The position numbers were made by a program, and so were the translations under genes. A stretch of 64,000 nt of DNA, taken from the NCBI GenBank assembly GCA_012523465.1, contig JAAYIK010000005.1, positions 62,001-126,000 of the forward strand, read 5' to 3'. The notes beneath the pieces were generated by a model. The model was not told the DNA's origin. It did no database searches and saw only the letters and a program-made list of their open reading frames with translations. The first letter of the stretch is position 1; each line of letters opens with the position of its first letter. Shown here one piece after another: positions 40,600-50,001 of the stretch. Origin of the DNA: Lysobacteraceae bacterium. Lineage in GTDB: Bacteria > Pseudomonadota > Gammaproteobacteria > Nitrococcales > AK92.

Positions 40600-43344
40600 T
40601 CAGCGCGCCGCCGCCGTGGCCATGCCCGCTCCCCGGCCGAGGCGCCGAACCACGGCCTTCTCCAGCTCGGCGCCGAGGAACACCAGCAGCCCTGCCCCCA
40701 GTACCTTCAGCCACTGTAGCGGGGTCAGGCCGGCCGAACCGAAGATGGCCTGCATGGTGGGCGAGTAGGTGTAAAGCAGCTGCAGCGGGATGCAGCAGGC
40801 CATGGTCAGCGGGACGTAGTAGTTGCCGAACAGCCCCTTCCAGCTCAGCACCGAGTCGTAGATGTAGCGACTGTTGAGCAGATAGAAGGCTTCGCAGGCC
40901 ACCACCGCGTTGACCGCCATGGTACGCGCCACGGCAAGCTCGGCGCCCGACTCCAGCTCCCAGAGGAAGACGCCCAGCGCACCGATCATGAACAGCGCCG
41001 ACACCAGGCAGACGCGCCAGACGAAGAAGCCGGACAGCAGCTTCTCTTCCGGCGGCCGTGGTGGGCGCAGCATGATGCCGTGCTCGGCCGGCTCGAAGGC
41101 CAGCGCCAGCCCCAGCGTGGACGACGTCACCATGTTGACCCACAGCACCTGGGCCGGGGTCAACGGCAAGGTCAGCCCGAAGGCGATGGCGGCCAGCACC
41201 ACCAGCGACTCGCCGCCGTTGGTGGGCAGCATGAACAGGATGAATTTCTTCAGGTTGTCGTAGACGGTCCGCCCCTGGCGCACCGCCTCGGCGATGGTGG
41301 CGAAGTTGTCGTCGGCCAGCACCATGTCGGCCGCCTCCTTGGCGGCGTCCGTGCCCTTTAGCCCCATCGCCACGCCGACGTCGGCACGCTTGAGCGCGGG
41401 CGCGTCGTTGACACCGTCGCCGGTCATGGCCACCACCTGCCCGACGTCCTGCAGTGCCTGCACCAGCCGCAGCTTGTGCTCGGGACTGGCGCGGGCGAAG
41501 ACGTCGATCTCCATGGCCACGCGCCGCAGCTCAGCGTCGCTCATCAGCGCGATCTCGGCGCCGGTCAGGGCTGGCCTGCCGACACCGATGCCGAGCTGGG
41601 CCCCGATGGCCCGGGCGGTCTCGACATGATCGCCGGTGATCATCTTGACCCGGATGCCGGCCCGATGGCAGTCGCGCACCGCCTCGATGGCCTCCGTGCG
41701 CGGCGGATCGACGATGCCGAACAGGGCCAGCATGGTGTAGCCCGTCTCGACATCGGCAAGGTCCAGATGCAGCCCGCGGGGCGCCGTCCGCTTGCAGGCG
41801 ATGGCCAGCGTGCGCAGCCCATGGGCTCCGGTGTCGTTGGCCATGCGCCGCCAGTAGTCAACGTCCAGCGGCGCTGCGCCGGCATCGGTCAGCTGCTGCG
41901 AGCACATGTCGAGGATGCGCTCGGGCGCTCCCTTGACGAAGATCCACGGCTCGCCGTGGACGCTGCAGTGCTGGGTGGCCATGAAGCGGTGCTCGGAAGC
42001 GAAGGGGATGGAGTCGAGGCGCGGCAGCTCCTGGACCAACGCCGCACGGTGCAGTCCCGCCTTGGCGGCCAGGACCAGCAGGGCGCCTTCGGTGGGGGCA
42101 CCTTCCACCCACCACTGACCGTCCTCCATGCGCAGCTGGGAGTCGTTGCACAGCGCCCCACCCCGGATCGCCAGCCACAGCGCTGGTAAGCGCTGCGGAT
42201 CGATCTCCCGTCCCTCGCTGCTGAAGCTGCCTTCCGGCTCGTAGCCAACGCCGGCGACCTGCACCACCCGGTCAGCCGTCACCAGGCGCTGAACGGTCAT
42301 CTCGTTGCGGGTCAGGGTGCCGGTCTTGTCCGAGCAGATCACCGTCACCGAGCCCAGCGTCTCCACCGCCGGCAGCCGGCGCACGATGGCGTTGCGACGC
42401 GCCATGCGCTGCACGCCCAGCGCCAGCGTGATGGTCATGATGGCCGGCAGCCCTTCGGGAATGGCCGAGGCCACCAGTGCCACCGCCATCATGAACATGT
42501 CGGCCGCCGGCAGGCCGCGTCCCCAGGTCCCGAACGCGAAAATGAAAACGGCGAAGGCGAGAATAGCCACCGCCAGCCAGCGGCCGAAATGATCGATCTG
42601 CTGCAGCAGCGGCGTCTTGGTGCTGGGCAGTGCGACCAGCATGGCGTTGATCTTGCCCAGCTCCGTCTCGGCGCCGGTCGCCACCACCACGCCACGCGCC
42701 TGGCCGCCGATCACCAGCGTGCCAGAATAGGCCATGTTGAAGCGGTCGCCTAACGGAGCGTCCGGCGCAACCGGCGCGATGTCCTTCTCCACCGCCAGCG
42801 ACTCGCCGGTGAGCGCTGCCTCGTCGATGCGCAGATCGCGGACAGCGATCAAGCGCAGGTCGGCCGGCACCCTGTCGCCAGCGGCAAGCAACACCAAGTC
42901 GCCCGGAACCAACTCGGCGGCGTCGATCTCCTGCCGCCGGCCATCGCGGATCACCGTGGCATGCGGCGAGAGCATCCGGCGGATGGCCTCCAACGCGGCC
43001 TCCGCCTTGCCTTCCTGGATGAAGCCGATGATGACGTTGACGATGACCGCGCCCAGCAGCACGGCAGTGTCTATCCACTCGCCTAGGGCCGCCGTCACCG
43101 CGGCCGCCGCCAGCATGATGTACAACAAGGTATTGTGGAACTGCTGCAGGAAGCGCAGCAGCGGCCCGCGCCGCCTGGGCGGGGCCAGCCGATTGGGGCC
43201 ATGCTGCTCCAGCCTGGCCCGGACCTCCCCTGCGTCCAGTCCGCCCGGCCCGGTGCCCAGCGCCCGTTCGACCTCGGCACCGCTCCGGGCGTGCCAGGCC
43301 GGCGACGCGGGTTGCGGTTCTTGTTTTGCCAAGCCAGTCCTCAT
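40600..43344 (-). CDS. cation-transporting P-type ATPase (P2 class)
   Basis: A 914-residue inner-membrane pump with an N-terminal cation-ATPase domain, actuator motif Thr-Gly-Glu-Ser near residue 182, M4 motif Pro-Glu-Gly-Leu-Pro near 293, phosphorylation site Asp-Lys-Thr-Gly-Thr at D339, and hinge Thr-Gly-Asp-Gly-Val-Asn-Asp-Ala-Pro near 605. About ten membrane helices. The layout is that of P2A calcium pumps, but M6 reads Val-Asn-Met-Val-Thr-Ser-Ser-Thr-Leu-Gly, with Ser where calcium pumps have Asp. The ion is therefore uncertain (calcium, sodium, potassium or other). It starts five bases after the alcohol dehydrogenase stop, so the two are probably co-transcribed. Confidence 0.9.
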   Translation of the reverse strand: MRTGLAKQEPQPASPAWHARSGAEVERALGTGPGGLDAGEVRARLEQHGPNRLAPPRRRGPLLRFLQQFHNTLLYIMLAAAAVTAALGEWIDTAVLLGAVIVNVIIGFIQEGKAEAALEAIRRMLSPHATVIRDGRRQEIDAAELVPGDLVLLAAGDRVPADLRLIAVRDLRIDEAALTGESLAVEKDIAPVAPDAPLGDRFNMAYSGTLVIGGQARGVVVATGAETELGKINAMLVALPSTKTPLLQQIDHFGRWLAVAILAFAVFIFAFGTWGRGLPAADMFMMAVALVASAIPEGLPAIMTITLALGVQRMARRNAIVRRLPAVETLGSVTVICSDKTGTLTRNEMTVQRLVTADRVVQVAGVGYEPEGSFSSEGREIDPQRLPALWLAIRGGALCNDSQLRMEDGQWWVEGAPTEGALLVLAAKAGLHRAALVQELPRLDSIPFASEHRFMATQHCSVHGEPWIFVKGAPERILDMCSQQLTDAGAAPLDVDYWRRMANDTGAHGLRTLAIACKRTAPRGLHLDLADVETGYTMLALFGIVDPPRTEAIEAVRDCHRAGIRVKMITGDHVETARAIGAQLGIGVGRPALTGAEIALMSDAELRRVAMEIDVFARASPEHKLRLVQALQDVGQVVAMTGDGVNDAPALKRADVGVAMGLKGTDAAKEAADMVLADDNFATIAEAVRQGRTVYDNLKKFILFMLPTNGGESLVVLAAIAFGLTLPLTPAQVLWVNMVTSSTLGLALAFEPAEHGIMLRPPRPPEEKLLSGFFVWRVCLVSALFMIGALGVFLWELESGAELAVARTMAVNAVVACEAFYLLNSRYIYDSVLSWKGLFGNYYVPLTMACCIPLQLLYTYSPTMQAIFGSAGLTPLQWLKVLGAGLLVFLGAELEKAVVRRLGRGAGMATAAAR

Positions 43345-43348
43345 GCGC

Positions 43349-44404
43349 TCAATCGTTGCTGATGATTACCTTGAGCGCCTTCTCGCTGGCGGCATTAGCG
43401 AACACCTCGTAGGCCTGCATGAACTGTGCGAAGGTGAAGCGGTGGGTCACCAGCTGCTCCGGCCGCAGCTTCCCCGACTGCACGGTCTTCAGCAGCATGG
43501 GCGTGGTGTTGGTGTTGACTAGCCCGGTAGTCAGCGTGATGTTGCGGATCCACAGCTCCTGCAGCCGGAAGTCGACGCTCTTGCCATGCACGCCGATCAC
43601 GGCGATACGCCCACCGGGCCGGACGATGCGCTGGCACAGGTCGAAGGTGGCCGGCACGCCTACCGCCTCGATGGCCACGTCTACGCCATCCTTGGTGGAC
43701 TCCAGGATGCGCTTGGCCGCATCCTCCCTACCGCCGTTGATGACCTCGGTGGCCCCGAAGGTTTTGGCCATCTCCAGCCGGCCGTCGTCGAGATCAACCA
43801 TGACGACGCGAGCCGGTGAATAGAACTGCGCCGTCAGCAGCGCCGCGATCCCGATCGGCCCGGCGCCGACGATGACCACCACGTCGCCCGGCTTGACCGC
43901 GCCATACAACACGCCGATCTCGAAACCGGTGGGCAGGATGTCGCTGAGCATAACCAGCGCCTCCTCGTCCAGCCCCTCGGGAATGTGGTAGAGGCTGTTG
44001 TCGGCGTGCGGGATGCGCACGTACTGGGCCTGGGTGCCGTCAATCAGGTGCCCGAGTATCCAGCCGCCATCCTCGCAGTGGGAATACATCTGCCGCTTGC
44101 AGTACTCGCACTTGCCGCAGGAAGTAATGCAGGATATCAGCACCCGGTCGCCCGGCTTGAAATTGCTGACGCCCTCGCCCACCTGCTCGACCACCCCGAC
44201 GCCCTCGTGGCCGAGGATGCGGCCGCTCTCCACCGCCGGCACGTGGCCCTGCAGGATGTGCAGGTCGGTGCCACAGATGGTGGTCCTGGTAATGCGCACA
44301 ATGGCGTCGGTGGGGCGCTGGATGGCGGGCACCGGCACGCTTTCCAAGGACTTCTGACCCGGTCCCTTGTAAACAACAGCCTGCATCATCGTTGGCAAAG
44401 TCAT
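43349..44404 (-). CDS. zinc-dependent alcohol dehydrogenase
   Basis: A 351-residue medium-chain dehydrogenase. Catalytic zinc ligands C44, H66 and E67 are present. Structural zinc cysteines C96, C99, C102 and C110 sit in Cys-Gly-Lys-Cys-Glu-Tyr-Cys. The NAD-binding Gly-Ala-Gly-Pro-Ile-Gly lies near residue 177. It should interconvert an alcohol and an aldehyde or ketone with NAD(P). AGGAGG seven bases upstream fixes the ATG at 44404; the frame is open to 44476. The next gene, the P-type ATPase, follows after four bases. The reason for that pairing is unclear; butanediol, isopropanol or threonine dehydrogenase relatives share this architecture. Confidence 0.92.
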   Translation of the reverse strand: MTLPTMMQAVVYKGPGQKSLESVPVPAIQRPTDAIVRITRTTICGTDLHILQGHVPAVESGRILGHEGVGVVEQVGEGVSNFKPGDRVLISCITSCGKCEYCKRQMYSHCEDGGWILGHLIDGTQAQYVRIPHADNSLYHIPEGLDEEALVMLSDILPTGFEIGVLYGAVKPGDVVVIVGAGPIGIAALLTAQFYSPARVVMVDLDDGRLEMAKTFGATEVINGGREDAAKRILESTKDGVDVAIEAVGVPATFDLCQRIVRPGGRIAVIGVHGKSVDFRLQELWIRNITLTTGLVNTNTTPMLLKTVQSGKLRPEQLVTHRFTFAQFMQAYEVFANAASEKALKVIISND

Positions 44405-44618
44405 CGCGACCTCCTGTGTCGTCCAAGAGCTGAGGGATGTCAGCAACGCCATCCGATATAAGGCACGGCCGGCCACTTCCCGAGCCGCGGCCCCGGCGCG
44501 TGCAACCTGCCACCGTCTACTCTAGGCCTGCGCCGAGGCAACGTTCCCTGAGCTTGGTCAAGTGCCGATGCGATTTCCCCGCCCCGCAAGCTGCCGCGCT
44601 GGTGCCGGCGCTGGGCCG

Positions 44619-45399
44619 TCAGCCGTCAAAGCGGCCGTGCCGGCCCGCGCCTGCGACGAAGCACTGCGCGCCTTCCAGCGCCTCCTCAAACACCACCGGA
44701 TAGCCGCCCGCTGCTTCCGCGCACAAGGCCTCGGCCAGGTCGAGATCCCACTGGCGATAAGCCGAAGCACAGTCGACCAGCAAGCGCTGCGGGAACCTGG
44801 CGATCTCGGCCACCAGCGCCTCCGCCGCCTGGCGAGCCTGCCCGTCCGGCACCACCCGGTTGGCCAGTCCCATATGCAGCGCCTCGTCTGCCGGTATCGC
44901 CGACCGGTGAGAATCATGTCCAGCGCCCTGCTCTGCCCGATCAACCGCGGCAGCCGCACCGTGCCGCCGTCGATCAGCGGCACGCCCCAGCGGCGGCTGA
45001 ACACCCCGAATACCGCCGACGCCTCCGCCACCCGCAGATCGCACAGCAGCGCAAGCTCTCCAGCCCGCCGGCAACCGCGTAGCCCGCCACCGCGGCGATC
45101 GCCGGCTTGGACAGCATCATGCGCGTCGGCCCCATCGGCCCCGGCCCACAGCCTTCCGGGTCTATCTCGTTGCGCTTGTCTGGGTCGTGCAGCGCCGACA
45201 GATCCGCCCCCGCGCAGAAATTTCCGCCCGCGCCCCACTGCACCGCCACCCGCAATGCATCGTCGCGCTCGAAGGCCTCGAAGGCCGCTCACAGGGCATC
45301 GGCCATTTCCCTGTCGACGGCATTGCGCTTCTCGGGATGGTTCAAGATGATCGTGCAGACCGCTCCCCTCACTTCGGTGATGACCGGCTCTTGCGCCAT
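44619..45399 (-). pseudogene. enoyl-CoA hydratase/isomerase family gene, disrupted
   Basis: Three reading frames together spell a crotonase: Met-Ala-Gln-Glu-Pro-Val-Ile start, oxyanion-hole Phe-Cys-Ala-Gly-Ala-Asp-Leu, the Val-Ala-Gly-Gly-Leu-Glu-Leu-Ala-Leu-Leu-Cys-Asp-Leu-Arg segment and a normal C-terminus. Lesions: a TGA at 45289-45291 after codon 36, an apparent two-base insertion near 45055-45062 (GAGAG for GAG) and a one-base deletion near 44898-44903. With the frames joined the product would be about 260 residues, the normal length. The family hydrates enoyl-CoA in fatty or amino acid breakdown; a liuC-like role before decay cannot be proved. Confidence 0.88.
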
Positions 45400-45460
45400 G
45401 TTGCCTCCTCGGACAAGCTCGATCACGCATCTTTGGAAAGTAAAGTCACAAAGACATTCC

Positions 45461-45498
45461 AAAAACAAAAAAGCCGGGCCTTGATCGCAGGCCCGGCT
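45461..45498 (-). terminator. rho-independent terminator of the lipase gene
   Basis: A 9-bp perfect stem (45472-45480 with 45490-45498). On the minus strand it is followed by a long T-rich run (complement of 45461-45471). It lies 18 bases after the lipase stop. A-rich sequence on the other side suggests it may act in both directions. Confidence 0.92.
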
Positions 45499-45515
45499 CA
45501 AAAATGCTTGAATCG

Positions 45516-46919
45516 TTACTGGATATAGTCATTGAATATCACGCTTATCCTGTGCTGCGAAGAAGCCCAGTTAGGAACGTTGATGACCTGCTTTTTGGAC
45601 TCATCACCGCGCGGCGTGCTGACCAGCGTGATCACGCCATCAGGCGGAGTTGCAGCCGGCATGTAAACGTCCAAACCATACTGGAAGGGCTGTTCGACAA
45701 AATACTCTATGGGAGCAAGCGTGGTCTGGGCTGGAGAATCTGCCGTATCATGCACGTGGATTCCGATGATCCCGTTCCCCATGTCAGGGACGATGATGTT
45801 GCCAGAGGCTTCAACGGTTCCGCCGTCTCTACTGACGCTGATCTCGAGAATGTCGTTCTGCCCGCTGGGGTGATCCCCCCACCACTCCATATCCCGGGTG
45901 ATGATCAGCGTCGCATGATTGGGACCGACATGCGTATTCTGCTCGATCGCGGAACCTTCCGGTGACGTGTTCAAGCGCACCAAGCTGCTGCTGCGCAGAA
46001 AGGGCTGGCGGTAGAAATGGTGTTCGGCACGTTCTGGACGAATCAAATGCAGCTCGTAATGGGCCTGCGGGTTCAGCTCGACCGGCCCCCAGTTGCCGCT
46101 GCTGTCGATCGTAAACGTAGCAACTGGCTTGTCCTCGGCCCTGGCCCCCGTTTCCGGATTTACTCGCCAGATGCTCAATGCCGTTCCATCCGCCCCCTCA
46201 TTGGCGGGGAAGTAGACGACACGCCCTGAAATCTTGACCCGACCCTCCTGCGGAAGGATTTGGGTACGCTCAGGGTCTACGCCTGTCAAAAATCTGAACT
46301 GGCCGGCGAAGGAGGCCTCTGACGTGGCCACTTGGACATGAGCCTCGCTTGGCAGGTGGAGATTGTTGCCTCCCAGGGTATTTTCCGGTGAAACGAATAC
46401 ACCCATGCAAGGGACATCGCCAGGGCAAGAATCCCCCGTAATGCCGTCGATGGCAATGTACTTGGCCACCTTCATCGCCCGTTCCGGGTCGGAAAGATAC
46501 TGGCTGCACACCTGGGTTCCGAGGGAGTGACACACCAGATAAACCTGATCGCTTTCGAACCTCTCCCGCTGAGTATCAACAAATTGATCAAGCGTCTCGT
46601 TAAGCCCCCCTGTTGCTGCTCTGATCACGGCGGCACGGCCATCAGTGCTGTATTCAAAGGCCACAATCCGATCATCCGGATAGCCATTGCTGGCAAACCG
46701 CATCGCCTGCGTCTGGTACTGCGAAGCCGAGCCGGCCAGCCCATGCACAAAAATGATTGGCCGGATTACCTCTTCAGGTATGTCCGGCATGGTCGGTCCA
46801 GGCGTAAGTCTTGGGCCGGAGCTAGACGAACCACCACATCCAGCAAGCCCAGTCAAGACAGCGGCTGCGACACCAGCGCCACGCCACCAATTCGCCAACT
46901 GATTACGCGCACGAATCAT
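45516..46919 (-). CDS. lipoprotein alpha/beta-hydrolase (lipase-like)
   Basis: A 467-residue exported esterase or lipase. The signal peptide ends in a lipobox Leu-Ala-Gly-Cys (C28) followed by a Gly/Ser linker, so it is a lipid-anchored envelope protein. The oxyanion strand Phe-Val-His-Gly is at 57-60. The nucleophile elbow is Cys-His-Ser-Leu-Gly with S132, Cys replacing the usual first Gly. The second half (about 250-467) is predicted beta-rich and resembles the C-terminal barrels seen on some archaeal and bacterial lipases. The GGGGAGGG site fits the ATG at 46919 better than that at 46925. Lower G+C than its neighbours and an AT-rich upstream region hint at acquisition. Confidence 0.82.
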   Translation of the reverse strand: MIRARNQLANWWRGAGVAAAVLTGLAGCGGSSSSGPRLTPGPTMPDIPEEVIRPIIFVHGLAGSASQYQTQAMRFASNGYPDDRIVAFEYSTDGRAAVIRAATGGLNETLDQFVDTQRERFESDQVYLVCHSLGTQVCSQYLSDPERAMKVAKYIAIDGITGDSCPGDVPCMGVFVSPENTLGGNNLHLPSEAHVQVATSEASFAGQFRFLTGVDPERTQILPQEGRVKISGRVVYFPANEGADGTALSIWRVNPETGARAEDKPVATFTIDSSGNWGPVELNPQAHYELHLIRPERAEHHFYRQPFLRSSSLVRLNTSPEGSAIEQNTHVGPNHATLIITRDMEWWGDHPSGQNDILEISVSRDGGTVEASGNIIVPDMGNGIIGIHVHDTADSPAQTTLAPIEYFVEQPFQYGLDVYMPAATPPDGVITLVSTPRGDESKKQVINVPNWASSQHRISVIFNDYIQ

Positions 46920-47331
46920 TTGCATACCCTCCCCACTCTTGTCGTTATCGTTGTGCAGCTTGATCAACGGCCGCCATAGGAATCGCGTCTGCTGCTTACG
47001 GCAGACAGGCAGACCCTTGCAGGAGGCAAGTAGAGGCCCTAGGCCTATTGATACGAATATAGATAAAGACTCACAGAGACTCAAATATAAAAAAGATACA
47101 TTGAAGATATAATTATATCGATAGAACTTAAATGAGGCGAAAGAAAAAATAACAAGACTTCAGGCCAAGCGTCGACTTTGCTGCTTGCTGGAACTACACA
47201 GGGAAGAACGACAAGCTACCGTGTCTGACTCGGCTCAGGAGCCGCATGGAGGGGACTCGCGCTCTCCCACTTGGCTGAGGACGATTGGCGCACAAGCAAG
47301 ACGGCTTCCTCCGGAGGCCGCATAGCTGGCG
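46920..47331. other. AT-rich gene-free stretch upstream of the lipase gene
   Basis: About 410 bases with no convincing gene. Bases 47040-47160 are strikingly AT-rich (runs such as ATATAATTATAT), in sharp contrast to the surrounding DNA. This is likely the lipase promoter region. The open frame extending upstream from the lipase through here lacks a ribosome binding site and family similarity. Confidence 0.55.
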
Positions 47332-48694
47332 TTAGTTCACATTCAAAACTTGCTCCACCGCCTTGGCGACGGACAGCAGGAGGGCGTCGTGTAGGGTGGG
47401 CGCGGTCAGCATGAAACCGACCGGCAGCGGCACGTCGGTCGAGGCCGGCAGGGAGATGGCGCAAAGGTCGAAGAAGTTGGCGATGGAGGTGTTGCGAACC
47501 AGCAGGCGGTTGGCCCTGAGAAACGCCTCGGGCTCTTCGAGATCGGCTTGCCTGGGCGCGAGCAGGGGCACGGTGGGCATCACCAGCACGTCGACCGCGC
47601 GCATGGCGGCAGCGAAGCTGCGCTTCAGCTGCCCCCTGCCCCTGATGACCGCCAGATAGTCTGGCGGCGCTGATGGCGGCGCCCGCAGCAAGCCGCTCCC
47701 CGATCACCCTTTCGGTTTGGCTTTTGATCTCCTCGATCTCGTGCCGCAGGTGCGTATAGGCCTCCGCCAGGATGATGCGAGAAACCCCACCCTGCGCAAA
47801 CATCGCTTCGATCTCAGGAGCCTTCAGCGTCCGGATCTTGGCGCCCCGGCGCGAGAGCAGCGCGAGCGAAAGGTCGAAAGCGGCTGCCACCGCCGGCTCC
47901 AGCTCGTCCAGAACGATGCGGTCCGGCACGCCGATGCGCAAACCGTCCAGCTAGGCAGGCATCAGCTCCGCGTACCGCTCGCCGGCCATGACGCAGTCGG
48001 CCGCATGGCAGCAATCCACAGTAGTGGCGATGGGGCCGACCGAATCCAAGCTCCAGGACAGCGGCCGCACCCCTTCCAGCGGGATTCGGCACCGGGAGGG
48101 CTTGAAGCCGACCAGCCCGCAAAGCGCTGCCGGTATCCGCACCGAGCCGGCAGTGTCCGAGCCAATGGCCACTGTCGCCATGCCGGCTGCCACCGATACC
48201 GCCGCGCCCGAGGAGGAGCCGCCCGGAATGCGGCTGCGTTCGTGGGGATTGCCCGGTGTGCCATGGTGGCGATTGCTGCCTACGCCGGAGAAGGCGTAGG
48301 CCGCCATGTTGGTGCGGCCGACGATCACGGCCCCCGCCGCCCGCAGCCGCTGGACGACGACCGCATCCTGTTCGGCCGGCCCGTCCGGGTTGGGTACCGG
48401 CGAAGCGGAGCGGGTCTTCTCGCCCGCCACGTCGAAAAGATCCTTGATGGAAATGGGGATGCCCGCCAGCGGAGACAGCGGCGGCAGTGCGCCCAGCAGC
48501 GCATCTTGCGCCCTGGCTTCGGCACGCGCCGAATCGACATAGACGCGGGGAAAGACCCGCCCGCCCTGCTCCGGATCCGCCTCGATCCGCGCCAGCGCCA
48601 GCTCGAGCAGGGCGTTGCTGGTCGTGTCGCCGCTGTCGAGCCGCCGGCGCAGCGGCGCGACCGGAAGGTTGATCCGCTCCGGCATCATGATCAC
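47332..48694 (-). pseudogene. amidase (amidase-signature family), disrupted
   Basis: The reading begins at a GTG (48694) and carries the amidase signature with catalytic Lys in Ile-Ser-Ile-Lys-Asp-Leu-Phe and the Gly-Gly-Ser-Ser-Ser-Gly-Ala and Gly-Ser-Asp-Thr-Ala-Gly-Ser motifs that hold the cis-Ser and Ser nucleophile. A TAG at 47951-47953 interrupts it, probably a former CAG. The same frame continues about 95 codons to a frameshift near 47658-47664, after which the C-terminal 115 residues resume in another frame to 47332. Joined, it would give about 450 residues, normal for the family, which hydrolyses carboxylic amides. The substrate is unknown. Confidence 0.88.
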
Positions 48695-48820
48695 TCCACC
48701 TCACTCCAGGCGACGGCCGCGCCGCTACCGAAGACCAGCGCCCGTCCGCGCCCGGCGGCTGGCTCGACGGCGTCTCCCAAAGACACGGCACGGCTGCCAA
48801 AGCACCGTCACGGCACGCTC

Positions 48821-49711
48821 CTACAGCGCTCGCATCCACTCTGGCCGCAGGTTGGCCAGCTCGGGCGCCTCGATGGCGGTGCGGACCTGGGCCAGCAGGC
48901 GCTCCTTGTCCTTGTTGAGCACGCCCTTGAGCACCAGGTAGTTGGAGGCATGGTCGGAGCGGAAGATGGTGCTCTCCAGTTCCAGCTCGCTCAAAAAGCG
49001 CTCCATCTCCTCGAACAGGCCGCGCTGGTCCAGCGGCTCGAAGTCGGGATAGCGGGCTTTGAAGCGCTCCATGCCCCTGGGGAAGCTCACCACCAATGTG
49101 GCGAGATACTCGGGCTGGGTAGCGTTGATGAGGCGGGCGGAGTTGACGGCGTGCTGCGCGGTCAGGGAGCGGCCGCCGAGTCCGTTGAGGATCATCACCG
49201 AGCGCTTGATTCCGGCCTCGCCGGCTTTGAGCAGCGCTTCCCGGGTGGTCTCATGGGTCTCGCCCTTGTTGACGCGCCTGAGCACCTCGTCGTCGCCTGA
49301 CTCGGCGCCGACGTAGATCAAGGCAAGCCCCACCTCGCGCAGCCGCTCCAGGTCCTGCACCGTCTTGCGCTTGAGGTTGCGCGGCAGGCAATAGGAGGAG
49401 ACCCGCTCTACGCTCGGCATGTGCTCGCGAATCGCCTCTAGGATGCGCAGGAGGCGGTGGGTGGGCAGCACCATGGCGTCGCCGTCCGCCAGGAACACCC
49501 GGCGGGGCGCGAACAGCTCGCCGCAGCGGCGGATCTCCTCCAGCACCTCGGCCTCGTCGCGGGCACGGAATTTCTTCTGCGGCGCGGTGTACATCTCGCA
49601 GAAGGTGCACTTGTTCCAGGAGCAGCCGTTGGTGACGGGAAGGATAAGGGAACGCGCTTCGCTGGGCGGACGGAATACCGGTTCGATGTAGCAAATCGGG
49701 ATTTGCAGCAT
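48821..49711 (-). CDS. radical SAM protein with a CX4CX2C cluster motif
   Basis: A 296-residue radical SAM protein. The [4Fe-4S] cysteines are C30, C35 and C38 (Gly-Cys-Ser-Trp-Asn-Lys-Cys-Thr-Phe-Cys), a CX4CX2C spacing rather than the usual CX3CX2C. A Gly-Ala-Glu-Ser-Gly segment near 138 fits the SAM-binding region of the TIM barrel. The family has many members annotated only as radical SAM proteins and I cannot name the reaction. The ATG at 49711 was chosen because family-like sequence (Met-Leu-Gln-Ile-Pro) begins there; the frame is open to 49900. No maturase, precursor peptide or methyltransferase gene sits beside it. Confidence 0.85.
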   Translation of the reverse strand: MLQIPICYIEPVFRPPSEARSLILPVTNGCSWNKCTFCEMYTAPQKKFRARDEAEVLEEIRRCGELFAPRRVFLADGDAMVLPTHRLLRILEAIREHMPSVERVSSYCLPRNLKRKTVQDLERLREVGLALIYVGAESGDDEVLRRVNKGETHETTREALLKAGEAGIKRSVMILNGLGGRSLTAQHAVNSARLINATQPEYLATLVVSFPRGMERFKARYPDFEPLDQRGLFEEMERFLSELELESTIFRSDHASNYLVLKGVLNKDKERLLAQVRTAIEAPELANLRPEWMRAL

Positions 49712-49900
49712 GCTGACAACGACTCTCGACGCAAATCGAAAACTCGACTGGCAGAACATGTTAGCGCCGCGAGGGCGAAACGGCACCCCGGGCACCTGCG
49801 TCCGCGACACTGCCGACAGCGTCGCGCCGGACCAAGCGCTGACACGCCCGTCCCGGCCCGCTGCAGGAAGAGCGGGAAAGCGACGGGACGAGATGGGCAC

Positions 49901-49936
49901 AAAAGGCCCGGAAGCGGATTCCAGCCGCTTCCGGGC
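49901..49936 (-). terminator. rho-independent terminator of yghU
   Basis: A 12-bp perfect stem (49906-49917 with 49925-49936). On the minus strand a TTTT run follows (complement of 49901-49904). It lies 65 bases after the yghU stop. The rest of the 49712-50001 gap has no clear gene. Confidence 0.82.
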
Positions 49937-50001
49937 AAGACGTGGCTGGCCTCAGGGAAGCGGTCTGCCGCGCTCAGGCGGCAGACCGGGAAGCCGCCGC
50001 C

